From positions 1 through 34,977 of IMG/VR virus record IMGVR_UViG_3300027733_000010: 34,977 nucleotides of DNA; one strand, given 5' to 3'. The DNA comes from a virus. This document shows positions 1 to 5,857 of the stretch, in pieces; the stretch's first letter is position 1, and every line of letters begins with the position of its first letter. The notes beneath the pieces are model-generated. The model was not told the origin of the DNA. It ran no database searches and worked only from the letters and a program-made list of their open reading frames with translations. The translations under genes were made by a program, and so were the position numbers.

Positions 1-127
1 CGTCCCCTTGATCTGCCATGTATCCGACCGCCACATTAATCCATCGCCAGACACGGGCGATCGACTTGGCTTTTTTCTTTTCGTAGTTTGAACTCATTTG
101 GAAAGCAAATCGATGGCCGCGTCTAAA
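1..127. repeat. 127-bp terminal direct repeat, left copy
   Basis: Bases 1-127 are identical to 34851-34977. A repeat of this odd, k-mer-like length at both ends of a contig is what de Bruijn assemblers leave when they close a circle, so the unique genome is probably 34,850 bp. The copy holds the first 97 bases of the gene that begins at 34947 and the 3' end of the gene ending at 94, in the same reading frames as at the other end. A true short terminal repeat of the virion DNA is possible but less likely. Confidence 0.95.
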
Positions 128-264
128 CGCTTGCGATAATTATGGACTTCAGGGATCAGGCCAGGCGAAGCTTCTTCAGCTTCCTCCCATCCTTCCAGGG
201 CGTAACCAGCCAGGTCGTGAAGAAGATCCAGGATCTCCCTGCGTTGCTCAGGAGTCAGAGTCAT
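94..264 (-). CDS. small hypothetical protein, 56 aa
   Basis: I do not recognise this protein. The start MTLTPEQRREILDLL at 264 overlaps the end of the upstream gene by 17 bases; an alternative ATG at 300 would add 12 residues and overlap more. The sequence is helical and acidic (GWEEAEEASPG), followed by a second helix ending AIDLLSK. Its TGA overlaps the ATG of the join-spanning gene. It is probably an accessory protein made from the polycistronic run of short genes. Confidence 0.6.
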   Translation of the reverse strand: MTLTPEQRREILDLLHDLAGYALEGWEEAEEASPGLIPEVHNYRKRLDAAIDLLSK

Positions 265-433
265 GGCTTTCGACGATGTAACGAAGGCGATCCAGGCCAC
301 GGCAAGCTTCGCCGTTAGTCAGGAGCTCAGGATGATCTTCCAGGACGCGGACAGCTTCAGCCGCCTGGTCTATGCTCAGGGGAGCTTGAACGCCCACTGC
401 TATCGAGTAAGCCAGATAAGGAGTCATTTTCAT
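248..433 (-). CDS. small hypothetical protein, 61 aa
   Basis: I do not recognise this protein. It starts MKMTPYLAYS, has one helical segment (SIDQAAEAVRVLEDHPELL) and contains no membrane segment or metal motif. It lies 5 bases after the gene ending at 439 and overlaps the next start. The two leading methionines leave the exact start open by two codons. Position and frame conservation with its neighbours are the only support. Confidence 0.6.
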   Translation of the reverse strand: MKMTPYLAYSIAVGVQAPLSIDQAAEAVRVLEDHPELLTNGEACRGLDRLRYIVESHDSDS

Positions 434-438
434 GTAGA

Positions 439-759
439 TCAGTTCAGGCCAGCCGTCAGGCGGCGAACGTATTTGTTTGTGATCTTCTTCTGCTCTTCAG
501 ACTCCCAGACAAACTCGGAGTCGTCGAGATCATCGAGAGCGTCGATGGCGGCTGACTCCAGGCGTTTGCCTTTCTTGATGTGCAGAGAGAAGCCGTCCTG
601 GGTCGTGACGTAGGCCTCGGGGAAACCCAGGAGCTTGTGGAAGCCAGCCAGGAGCTTGATCGCCTTTGGCTGATCATTCACCAGGAAGCTGATCGTCGGC
701 TTGCTGGCCGTCTCGAGCGTGTAACAGGTTTTATTGAGCATGGTTTTATGGTTTGGCAT
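439..759 (-). CDS. hypothetical protein with duplicated start region, 106 aa
   Basis: I do not recognise this protein. The body is a mixed alpha/beta domain (PTISFLVNDQPKAIKLL, then AYVTTQDGFSLHI) and the C-terminus is charged (DDLDDSEFVWESEEQKK). An 18-bp tandem repeat covers the start, so two in-frame ATGs, at 759 and 741, each have the same C/A-rich leader. The two starts differ by the six residues MPNHKT. The second copy at 741 may be the ancestral start. Confidence 0.7.
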   Translation of the reverse strand: MPNHKTMLNKTCYTLETASKPTISFLVNDQPKAIKLLAGFHKLLGFPEAYVTTQDGFSLHIKKGKRLESAAIDALDDLDDSEFVWESEEQKKITNKYVRRLTAGLN

Positions 760-774
760 GGTTTTATGGTTTGG
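739..774. repeat. 18-bp perfect tandem duplication of a leader plus start codon
   Basis: Bases 739-756 and 757-774 are identical. Read on the minus strand, each unit is a C/A-rich leader followed by ATG. The duplication keeps frame and places two equivalent start sites in series upstream of one gene. Confidence 0.95.
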
Positions 775-780
775 AGGAAA

Positions 781-1005
781 TTAGATCTTCGTGCCGTCCA
801 TGTGTCCCCACATGTCGGAGTCCGCCTCTTCGGTGATCTTGATCTGGTGGGCAAGATCCATGGACAGCTTCTCGGCTTCAGGAGAGTCAGCGATGCTGAT
901 CTTCTGATCATTCAGATCCATCAGCTTCTCCTGGTAAGCTTCAGCGAGTCGCATCAGCTTGCCCAGACGGGAGATCAGGATGGTTCGGTCGTTCATTTCG
1001 ATCAT
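781..1005 (-). CDS. small helical hypothetical protein, 74 aa
   Basis: I do not recognise this protein. It is almost entirely helix-forming and charged (LGKLMRLAEAYQEKLMDLND, then AEKLSMDLAHQIKITEE), consistent with a short coiled-coil. ATG codons at 1005 and 996 are both possible. The leader on the minus strand is C/A-rich (ACAAACTACAAAAGAAC) with no Shine-Dalgarno sequence. A 17-bp stretch of its upstream region is shared with the leader of the next upstream gene. Confidence 0.65.
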   Translation of the reverse strand: MIEMNDRTILISRLGKLMRLAEAYQEKLMDLNDQKISIADSPEAEKLSMDLAHQIKITEEADSDMWGHMDGTKI

Positions 1006-1022
1006 GTTCTTTTGTAGTTTGT

Positions 1023-1039
1023 GAGATTTAAAAGTGGAT
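1023..1039 (-). promoter_or_regulatory. intercistronic leader module, copy 1
   Basis: The 17 bases here are identical to 1346-1362 and sit the same way, between the stop codon of one gene and the C/A-rich leader of the next. The minus strand reads ATCCACTTTTAAATCTC. The TTTAAAT core could serve as a -10-like or unstructured A/T element. Confidence 0.5.
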
Positions 1040-1326
1040 CAGGCGAGGATGGAGATCATTTCCTCGTCGGTGATCGACCTGGACTTCAGGATGGTTTTCC
1101 CTGCATCGTTCACGAAGAACTTTTCCTTGTAAGTCAAACCCACGTTAATGCGGAAAGGTTCGTTGCCCTTCTGCATCGCGACGATCTGGCTGGTGGCGAG
1201 ATACGTATGGGCATCGCCCCTGGACAAGTGTTCCTTGATGGGCCAGATAATGACAGTAAGGGAACCGTATTTTTCGACGGTGGCATCCTTGAGGTTAAAC
1301 TGATCTAGAGAGCTGATGGTTTTCAT
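1039..1326 (-). CDS. hypothetical protein, 95 aa
   Basis: I do not recognise this protein. It has alternating beta-strand segments (GSLTVIIWPI, HTYLATSQIVAM, FRINVGLTYKEKFFV) that resemble a small beta-barrel or OB-like fold, and an acidic helical end. The ATG at 1326 follows a C/A-rich leader (AAACCACAAACGAACAC). It lies in the run of short genes downstream of the lysis-type block. A nucleic-acid-binding role would fit the strand pattern but cannot be shown from sequence alone. Confidence 0.7.
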   Translation of the reverse strand: MKTISSLDQFNLKDATVEKYGSLTVIIWPIKEHLSRGDAHTYLATSQIVAMQKGNEPFRINVGLTYKEKFFVNDAGKTILKSRSITDEEMISILA

Positions 1327-1345
1327 GTGTTCGTTTGTGGTTTGG

Positions 1346-1362
1346 GAGATTTAAAAGTGGAT
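1346..1362 (-). promoter_or_regulatory. intercistronic leader module, copy 2
   Basis: This is an exact copy of 1023-1039, upstream of the gene starting at 1326. It directly follows the stop codon of the 53-aa gene upstream. The repeat suggests duplication of a gene-leader unit, or a selected processing or translation signal. Confidence 0.5.
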
Positions 1363-1523
1363 TACTTGGAGCTGTTCTTGAGCTTGATAATCTCTGCGGA
1401 GATCTTCTTGAACTGCTCTGAGAGCGCGCGGTGCTTCTTGCTTCCTTTGGCGTAGCTCTGCATGTTAGCCCAGATAAAACTGTATTCTTTATCGAGCTTC
1501 TGGATTTGGTCGGTGGTTTTCAT
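1362..1523 (-). CDS. small lysine-rich hypothetical protein, 53 aa
   Basis: I translated this frame by hand. It starts MKTTDQIQKLDKEYSFIWAN and ends in a Lys-rich helix (EIIKLKNSSK). Sixteen lysine or arginine residues make it strongly basic, so DNA or RNA binding is possible. The ATG at 1523 follows the leader CAACCCAAACCCACAA, which is identical to the leader of the gene starting at 33604. It is the first gene after the 194-base gap that follows the holin-like gene, so it may open a transcription unit. Confidence 0.7.
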   Translation of the reverse strand: MKTTDQIQKLDKEYSFIWANMQSYAKGSKKHRALSEQFKKISAEIIKLKNSSK

Positions 1524-1717
1524 TTGTGGGTTTGGGTTGGTAGATCAGAGAAAGGGGCAAACATGGCTCCCCGTAAAGGATTATTTGCATCCTGGATCAT
1601 TTTTCTTTCTCCCCTGCCAAAAGGCCGAAAGCCCACGTCTTTTGCCAGCCGCCGCCGCCAGGATGACGTCCAGGATGCCCGTAGAAGCGTTTTGACGACC
1701 TACCCCTGCCCTACCCC
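1524..1717. other. 194-base intergenic region between the lysis-type block and the small-gene run
   Basis: No convincing gene lies here. The minus strand begins with G-tracts (GGGTTAAGGGGTAGGGCAGG) just after the holin-like stop. Inverted 10-mers GCATCCTGGA and TCCAGGATGC at 1587-1596 and 1669-1678 are separated by 72 bases. A 26-codon frame at 1520-1600 ends by overlapping the next ATG. I see no clear sigma70 promoter or U-tract terminator, although its position suggests a transcription boundary. Confidence 0.5.
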
Positions 1718-2026
1718 TTAACCCTTCGACTTCCCCTGCTTCCTGATCCACGCCAGGCCAGCATCCACCAGCTCAGGCGATGCGTAGCCAGCCATGCCAG
1801 CCGCCGCGTATCCCAGGCCAGGATTAGAGAAATAAGACTGAGTCGCCAGGCCGACCAGCAACGAAGTCAGGCCAGCCACGCAAGTCCGCCTTGCGATGTA
1901 TCCCACCGTGTGCCGTTCCGTCGAGCAGAGATAACGCACAACCCAGGACACCGCACCGATGCCGATGCCGATGATCAGATCCCTCAGACTGACCGGGACG
2001 TCGTCGGGTTGCGGAGCTGGACTCAT
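1718..2026 (-). CDS. putative holin, 102 aa
   Basis: This is a small membrane protein with hydrophobic segments at about residues 16-34, 46-62 and 68-82 and a basic tail (WIRKQGKSKG). The segment GLGYAAAGMAGYASPELVDAGL followed by a basic C-terminus resembles LydA/P2-type phage holins, which form the inner-membrane lesion that starts lysis. I chose the ATG at 2026 because it overlaps the upstream TGA (ATGA); an upstream start at 2056 would add ten residues. It is the last gene of the envelope-targeting block. Family assignment rests on topology and general resemblance only. Confidence 0.6.
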   Translation of the reverse strand: MSPAPQPDDVPVSLRDLIIGIGIGAVSWVVRYLCSTERHTVGYIARRTCVAGLTSLLVGLATQSYFSNPGLGYAAAGMAGYASPELVDAGLAWIRKQGKSKG

Positions 2027-2343
2027 TTGATGATCCTCCGATAACCGAGCCGCCACATCGCCTCAGCCATTTTCGTTGCGCTGGTCTCGACCGTGTTCTC
2101 GTCCAGGAAGGGAAGGCAATCATGCATCAGCTCATGCACGACCGTATCGATCATTTCGTGCTCTGGCTGGCGTGGGTCGATGTGAATGTCCCCAGTTCCC
2201 TTCCAGCAATAACCGAAGGGAGTTTTGCTCCCCGATGCATGCGTAGGCCTGGACTTCCCCAGGATGCGGAAAGTGAAATGCGGTTCCTTGTAAAGAACCG
2301 CTGGCGGGTCAAGCTTTGGGCGGGGATTGCTCATCAGACTCAT
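2023..2343 (-). CDS. HExxH zinc metallopeptidase-like protein, 106 aa
   Basis: Residues 70-74 read HELMH, the zinc-binding HExxH motif, inside the helix TVVHELMHDCLPFLDE; Glu82 or Glu86 could be the third ligand. The N-terminal half has beta segments (HFTFRILGK, GYCWKGTGDIHI). The protein is about the size of minimal SprT/WSS1-like or phage-encoded zincin domains. It lies between a spanin-like lipoprotein and the holin-like gene, so cleavage of peptidoglycan cross-bridges or of an envelope protein is an inference. Starts at 2343 and 2334 are both possible; each overlaps the upstream gene. Confidence 0.65.
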   Translation of the reverse strand: MSLMSNPRPKLDPPAVLYKEPHFTFRILGKSRPTHASGSKTPFGYCWKGTGDIHIDPRQPEHEMIDTVVHELMHDCLPFLDENTVETSATKMAEAMWRLGYRRIIK

Positions 2344-3031
2344 GGACGGAGTCCTTCACGCGATCATAAAACCACCAGACGCCAAGTCCAGCGACAGCCG
2401 CCAGGAAAGATCCAGCGACGATGGAGAAATAAGGAGATCCGAAGAAAAACGGCAGAGCTCCTGCAAACGCTCCGCAGAGAATGATGGGCGCTCCAGCTCT
2501 GACTCCCACGAACGCGCAGACAAGTCCGCCCACGACCACCAGGCCAGAACCAGTCATCGTCCAGATGTTAGCCGCCGCGTCCTGCTTTACACGGTCCATC
2601 TCGTTCATCAGATCAGCGATGCGATCATCCTTTAGCTTTGAAACGCGAGCCGCTTCCTTTTGATCAGCTTCCATCTTCGCCCAGTTAGAGTCAATCTGAG
2701 CCAGAAGCTTTTGACCGAAAGCCACCGCTGAGGCGTAGTCCTTTTGATCTGCTCTCGATGCCCGCTGTCTCGCCAGGGCGACGCTCTCATCTGAAGGCCT
2801 GGGAAGATAGGAGAGAGCCACGGATGTTTCAGCTTTGACGACCTCTGGCTTGTCTGCGTTCTCCCTGGCAACAGTGACCGCCGCCGCCACATGCGAGTCC
2901 GACTTGTCAATCTGGCTTCCAACCGTGGTCATGTTTCCTGCGGTCGTAGGAGCTGACGGCTGAACTGGCAGGGGAGCAGGAGAGCTCTCGCATCCGACCA
3001 GGAACAATCCAGCCAGGATCAGGACTCGCAT
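2309..3031 (-). CDS. lipoprotein with C-terminal membrane helices, spanin-like, 240 aa
   Basis: The N-terminus has a lipoprotein signal peptide with lipobox LVGC (Cys14). It is followed by a Pro-rich linker, a charged helical region at about residues 82-153, and three hydrophobic segments at about 161-178, 181-198 and 203-222, then a charged tail. A lipid anchor at one end and membrane helices at the other is the architecture of unimolecular spanins (T1 gp11 type), which join and fuse the two membranes at lysis; three helices instead of one is unusual. The ATG at 3031 overlaps the upstream TGA (TGATG). Confidence 0.6.
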   Translation of the reverse strand: MRVLILAGLFLVGCESSPAPLPVQPSAPTTAGNMTTVGSQIDKSDSHVAAAVTVARENADKPEVVKAETSVALSYLPRPSDESVALARQRASRADQKDYASAVAFGQKLLAQIDSNWAKMEADQKEAARVSKLKDDRIADLMNEMDRVKQDAAANIWTMTGSGLVVVGGLVCAFVGVRAGAPIILCGAFAGALPFFFGSPYFSIVAGSFLAAVAGLGVWWFYDRVKDSVHESDEQSPPKA

Positions 3032-3135
3032 CACTTTGAAGTGATCTTGATGTAAAGCTCGCGGGCCTTGTCAGCCAGGAAGTCCTTGAAGACGCCAGCG
3101 GTGAAACCCAGGAAGAAAAGGATGACGTAGGACAT
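3031..3135 (-). CDS. 34-aa single-pass membrane microprotein
   Basis: The frame reads MSYVILFFLGFTAGVFKDFL and continues as a short amphipathic basic tail (ADKARELYIKITSK). The first about 15 residues form one hydrophobic segment. It starts 4 bases after the tail-fibre stop and its TGA overlaps the ATG of the lipoprotein gene, so translation is probably coupled. Membrane microproteins next to lysis genes are often pinholins, antiholins or spanin partners; which one, if any, cannot be told here. Confidence 0.6.
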   Translation of the reverse strand: MSYVILFFLGFTAGVFKDFLADKARELYIKITSK

Positions 3136-3139
3136 GAGA

Positions 3140-5089
3140 TCAGGGAGTAGAGACGAACCTCATGCCCATTCGGTAGGTGCTTCCGTTGAACGAGACAAGC
3201 AGCTCATGCGTGTCCGCTCCACCGCTGTGGGCCTGAATGCCGTTAATCTTGAATTGCTGGGTTCCGTTGAACGTGATGCTGGTCGCCTTGATCGAACCGA
3301 CGATCTCGACTTTGTTCGTAGGACTGAAAGTGGAGGGATCCACACCGACGCCGACAGAGCCGTTCTGATCTACGACGAACGCGGTCGTGTCTGGGTTCGT
3401 GGAGTCCTCGACGACCAGGGCGGGGAAAGTCCCTTTCTGAGTGATGCGAACAGCCGCAAGCGTATTGCTCGTCGTGTCGAAAACCTGGGGAGCCGAAAAA
3501 GTATTCGTCAGATTGTTCGTCGTGCAATAATAGGTCGCAGATCCGACCTTGTAAGAAACCTTCGGGGAAGTGGCGTTTGAGATCCAGAAGTCTCCGCTGA
3601 CAGCGTTGGTCGCGTTAGGATCAACAGTGCCGCCCAGGTTCAGCGTTGGAGTCTGAGATCCAGCGACAGTTGCGAGATTTACTTTGCCCGTAAAGGTGGC
3701 TCCAGAAAGTTGAGCGTAAGGAGCAAGGGCGGACGAAGTGATGTAACCTTGTGAAGTCACGAACGACTGCGTGGCGTAGGACGACATCCCGCTGATAGTC
3801 TGATAGGTGCTGGCCGCAGTAGCCGTGGTTAAATATGGGGTAAGGGCAGACGAAGTGATGTAACCCTGTCCAGTCACCCATGCTTCTGATGCGATTACAT
3901 TACCAAGAGAAGAAGTGGAAGTGCTGTAACGGAACTTATCAGACTGGAACCAGAAGCGTCCAGGCAGAGGAATAGAGTCTGGGTTAGTACCGCCGCCAAA
4001 GGTAAGACGGTTGTAGATGTCGAAGGCCAGATAACCTTGCGAAGTCACGAAAGACTCCGTGGCGTAGACTTGTCCAGTAACCCAGGACTCAGTGGCGTAG
4101 CCAGTCAGAGCTCCGCTGACGTAACTTGAATCGACGAAACCAGATGGGTTGCTGATGCTATAATAAAGTCCGTCTGCCGTTCCTTGATCCAGGAAGCCAG
4201 CAGGATTGCTCGCGTCGTATTTGGCATCAAGAGCTCCCTGAAGATCAGTCTGATTGGACAGAGTTCCAGTCACCGAACCCCACGCAACGGTCCCAGCGCC
4301 GCCCGTGTAAGCGGTTGTTTGAACACTGGAGTCGGGGAACGTGATGCCAGCCGGAGAGACCTTCATGTGGCTTGCTCCGTCGTAAGTGTCCAGGCCGTCA
4401 AAATTGACCATCGTTCCCTTCGTGTGATCAGAAGAGAGCTGAACGCCAAAAAAATCAGACGACATTTCGGTGTCGTAAGTCATTCCGACGCTTGTGATAG
4501 AGCCAGTCATGACTCCGCCAGAAAGAGAAAGATAAGATCCTAGCTGAGACGTAACCCAGGACTCGGTGGCGTAACCGTTTAGGATGCTAGGTCCGGGATA
4601 ATGAACCGTTTGTTTTCCAGACTGAAAAGTGATGCCGTTCCATTCAACCGTAAGAGCATAGCCGCCTACGGATGAATTATTTAACTGAAGATAAGAAGGA
4701 ATAAGGACTGCCGTATTCGTTGAGCCGTCCCATGTGCGATAACCAGATCCGTTGCTCGACTGGATGTCGCCCGTAATGTAACCGCCAGATTTAGCGAGAT
4801 AAGTTGATGCGGCGGTCGCGCTGGTCAGATAAGGAGTCAGAGCCGAGTTGGTAATGAAACCTTGGCTCGTAACGTAAGACTCCGTAGCGTATGCGGACAG
4901 GTCGATGCTGATGGTCTGAGTTCCGGCATCGTAAGAAAGAGGGGCGTCAGCATAGACGACCCCTGGCTGTCCTGGGTTGCCTTGCGGTCCTTGCGGGCCT
5001 GGGATACCTTGCGGGCCTGGAGTCCCGATCGTAAAGATCAGGGATCCAGTAGGGGAAGCAGGAGTAAGAGTCAGTTCGATGTTAGCCAT
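3140..5089 (-). CDS. tail fibre with collagen-like and repeated ATESWVTSQGY modules, 649 aa
   Basis: Residues 22-43 are collagen-like Gly-X-Y triplets (GPQGIPGPQGPQGNPG). The remainder carries at least six spaced repeats of the type ATES(W/F/Y)VTSQGYITSSAL(T/A)PY, often followed by TATAAST, a pattern common in trimeric tail fibres. The C-terminal part (VGVGVDPSTFSPTNKVEIVG, then GIQAHSGGADTHELLVSFNG) looks like the host-contacting tip. It is the last virion gene and overlaps the upstream tail gene by 8 bases. No chaperone-type autocleavage motif is evident. Confidence 0.85.
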   Translation of the reverse strand: MANIELTLTPASPTGSLIFTIGTPGPQGIPGPQGPQGNPGQPGVVYADAPLSYDAGTQTISIDLSAYATESYVTSQGFITNSALTPYLTSATAASTYLAKSGGYITGDIQSSNGSGYRTWDGSTNTAVLIPSYLQLNNSSVGGYALTVEWNGITFQSGKQTVHYPGPSILNGYATESWVTSQLGSYLSLSGGVMTGSITSVGMTYDTEMSSDFFGVQLSSDHTKGTMVNFDGLDTYDGASHMKVSPAGITFPDSSVQTTAYTGGAGTVAWGSVTGTLSNQTDLQGALDAKYDASNPAGFLDQGTADGLYYSISNPSGFVDSSYVSGALTGYATESWVTGQVYATESFVTSQGYLAFDIYNRLTFGGGTNPDSIPLPGRFWFQSDKFRYSTSTSSLGNVIASEAWVTGQGYITSSALTPYLTTATAASTYQTISGMSSYATQSFVTSQGYITSSALAPYAQLSGATFTGKVNLATVAGSQTPTLNLGGTVDPNATNAVSGDFWISNATSPKVSYKVGSATYYCTTNNLTNTFSAPQVFDTTSNTLAAVRITQKGTFPALVVEDSTNPDTTAFVVDQNGSVGVGVDPSTFSPTNKVEIVGSIKATSITFNGTQQFKINGIQAHSGGADTHELLVSFNGSTYRMGMRFVSTP

Positions 5090-5408
5090 TGGCGAGAGTG
5101 ATCTCCTGGTCGATTACTAGACGCACCGTGGTAGAAGAAAAAACGACCCCATCAAAAGAACAGCGCAAGTCGATGGCGGCGGTTCCTACGTCCCACTTGG
5201 CAGTCGTGGAAGCGTCCGCGTAAAGCGTCACCGTAAGCATGTCCTCGCCAATGGAAACCGCCAGGGGCCAGCGGCGTTTGGAGTGATCCTGGATCTCCGA
5301 TTCGATGGTCACGCCAGTCAGATCAGCAGGATCACCAGATCCAGGGACATAAGGCCCGGAAGCCGTAAAGGTTTGCCCTCTCTTCCAGATAATAGTCGGC
5401 GCCGTCAT
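5082..5408 (-). CDS. small beta-rich tail protein, 108 aa
   Basis: The sequence starts MTAPTIIWKRGQTFTASGPY and is made of short beta strands (LTGVTIESEIQD, MLTVTLYADAST, STTVRLVIDQEITL) typical of an Ig-like or upper-fibre-attachment domain. Position immediately before the tail fibre suggests a baseplate or fibre-connector role. The start is preceded by one of five copies of the 15-bp element TTGACTSCSGCGTAG. Confidence 0.7.
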   Translation of the reverse strand: MTAPTIIWKRGQTFTASGPYVPGSGDPADLTGVTIESEIQDHSKRRWPLAVSIGEDMLTVTLYADASTTAKWDVGTAAIDLRCSFDGVVFSSTTVRLVIDQEITLANG

Positions 5409-5412
5409 AACC

Positions 5413-5429
5413 CTACGCCGCAGTCAAAA
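5413..5429 (-). promoter_or_regulatory. virion intercistronic element, copy 5413
   Basis: This is an identical 17-mer (TTTTGACTGCGGCGTAG on the minus strand) ending 4 bases before the ATG at 5408 in the tail region. The spacing to ATG equals that at the other two TTTT-type copies. Confidence 0.8.
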
Positions 5430-5440
5430 CCCCATTAAAA

Positions 5441-5857
5441 TCAGGAAACGGCAATCAACCCTTCGACCGATGCGACGAAAGATGGAGGATAATCTGGATC
5501 AGAATAACTGAAGAGCTGTCCAGTTCCAGTGTTTGCATCTGCATCGACAGCGAAGGAAGTCCCCTCATCTAAAGTAATTGTTTTACCCAGGAGAAAAGCG
5601 AACGTCTCATCAGTAACTCCGAAAACAAAAAAACGACCAGTCCCTTCGCCTTCTGGCAGGACTCCAGCTCCTGGATAAAAAAAATAAAGAGCAGTGTCGG
5701 TAATTAACAGGGAACCGTTTTCCATGATCATCCATAAGTCTGGATCGAATGGCGGGTATTCCCTGTTTGAACCTTGACCGTAACCAGATCCAGAGCTCAA
5801 CACGGTGAACGGATAAAAAAACGCAACCCACCCCACTTCTGGAACTTGATACGCCAT
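5441..5857 (-). CDS. hypothetical tail-region protein, 138 aa
   Basis: I do not recognise this protein. It is rich in Gly, Phe, Tyr and acidic residues (WVAFFYPFTVLSSGSGYGQG, then DPDYPPSFVASVEG), lacks Cys and Lys-rich patches, and looks like a beta-structured virion component. Its ATG overlaps the TGA of the preceding tail gene (TGATG). The gene is followed by a 32-base gap holding the shared 15-bp virion-gene element. Confidence 0.7.
   Translation of the reverse strand: MAYQVPEVGWVAFFYPFTVLSSGSGYGQGSNREYPPFDPDLWMIMENGSLLITDTALYFFYPGAGVLPEGEGTGRFFVFGVTDETFAFLLGKTITLDEGTSFAVDADANTGTGQLFSYSDPDYPPSFVASVEGLIAVS

Noticed and set aside
580-1017. Plus-strand frame of 145 codons across three small genes
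   Set aside because: It crosses the tandem leader repeat and gene borders, which argues against it being the selected frame.
5408-5429. Reading TTGACT of the virion element as a sigma70 -35 box
   Set aside because: With 17-base spacing the -10 would lie inside the coding region and has no TATAAT-like sequence at any of the copies.
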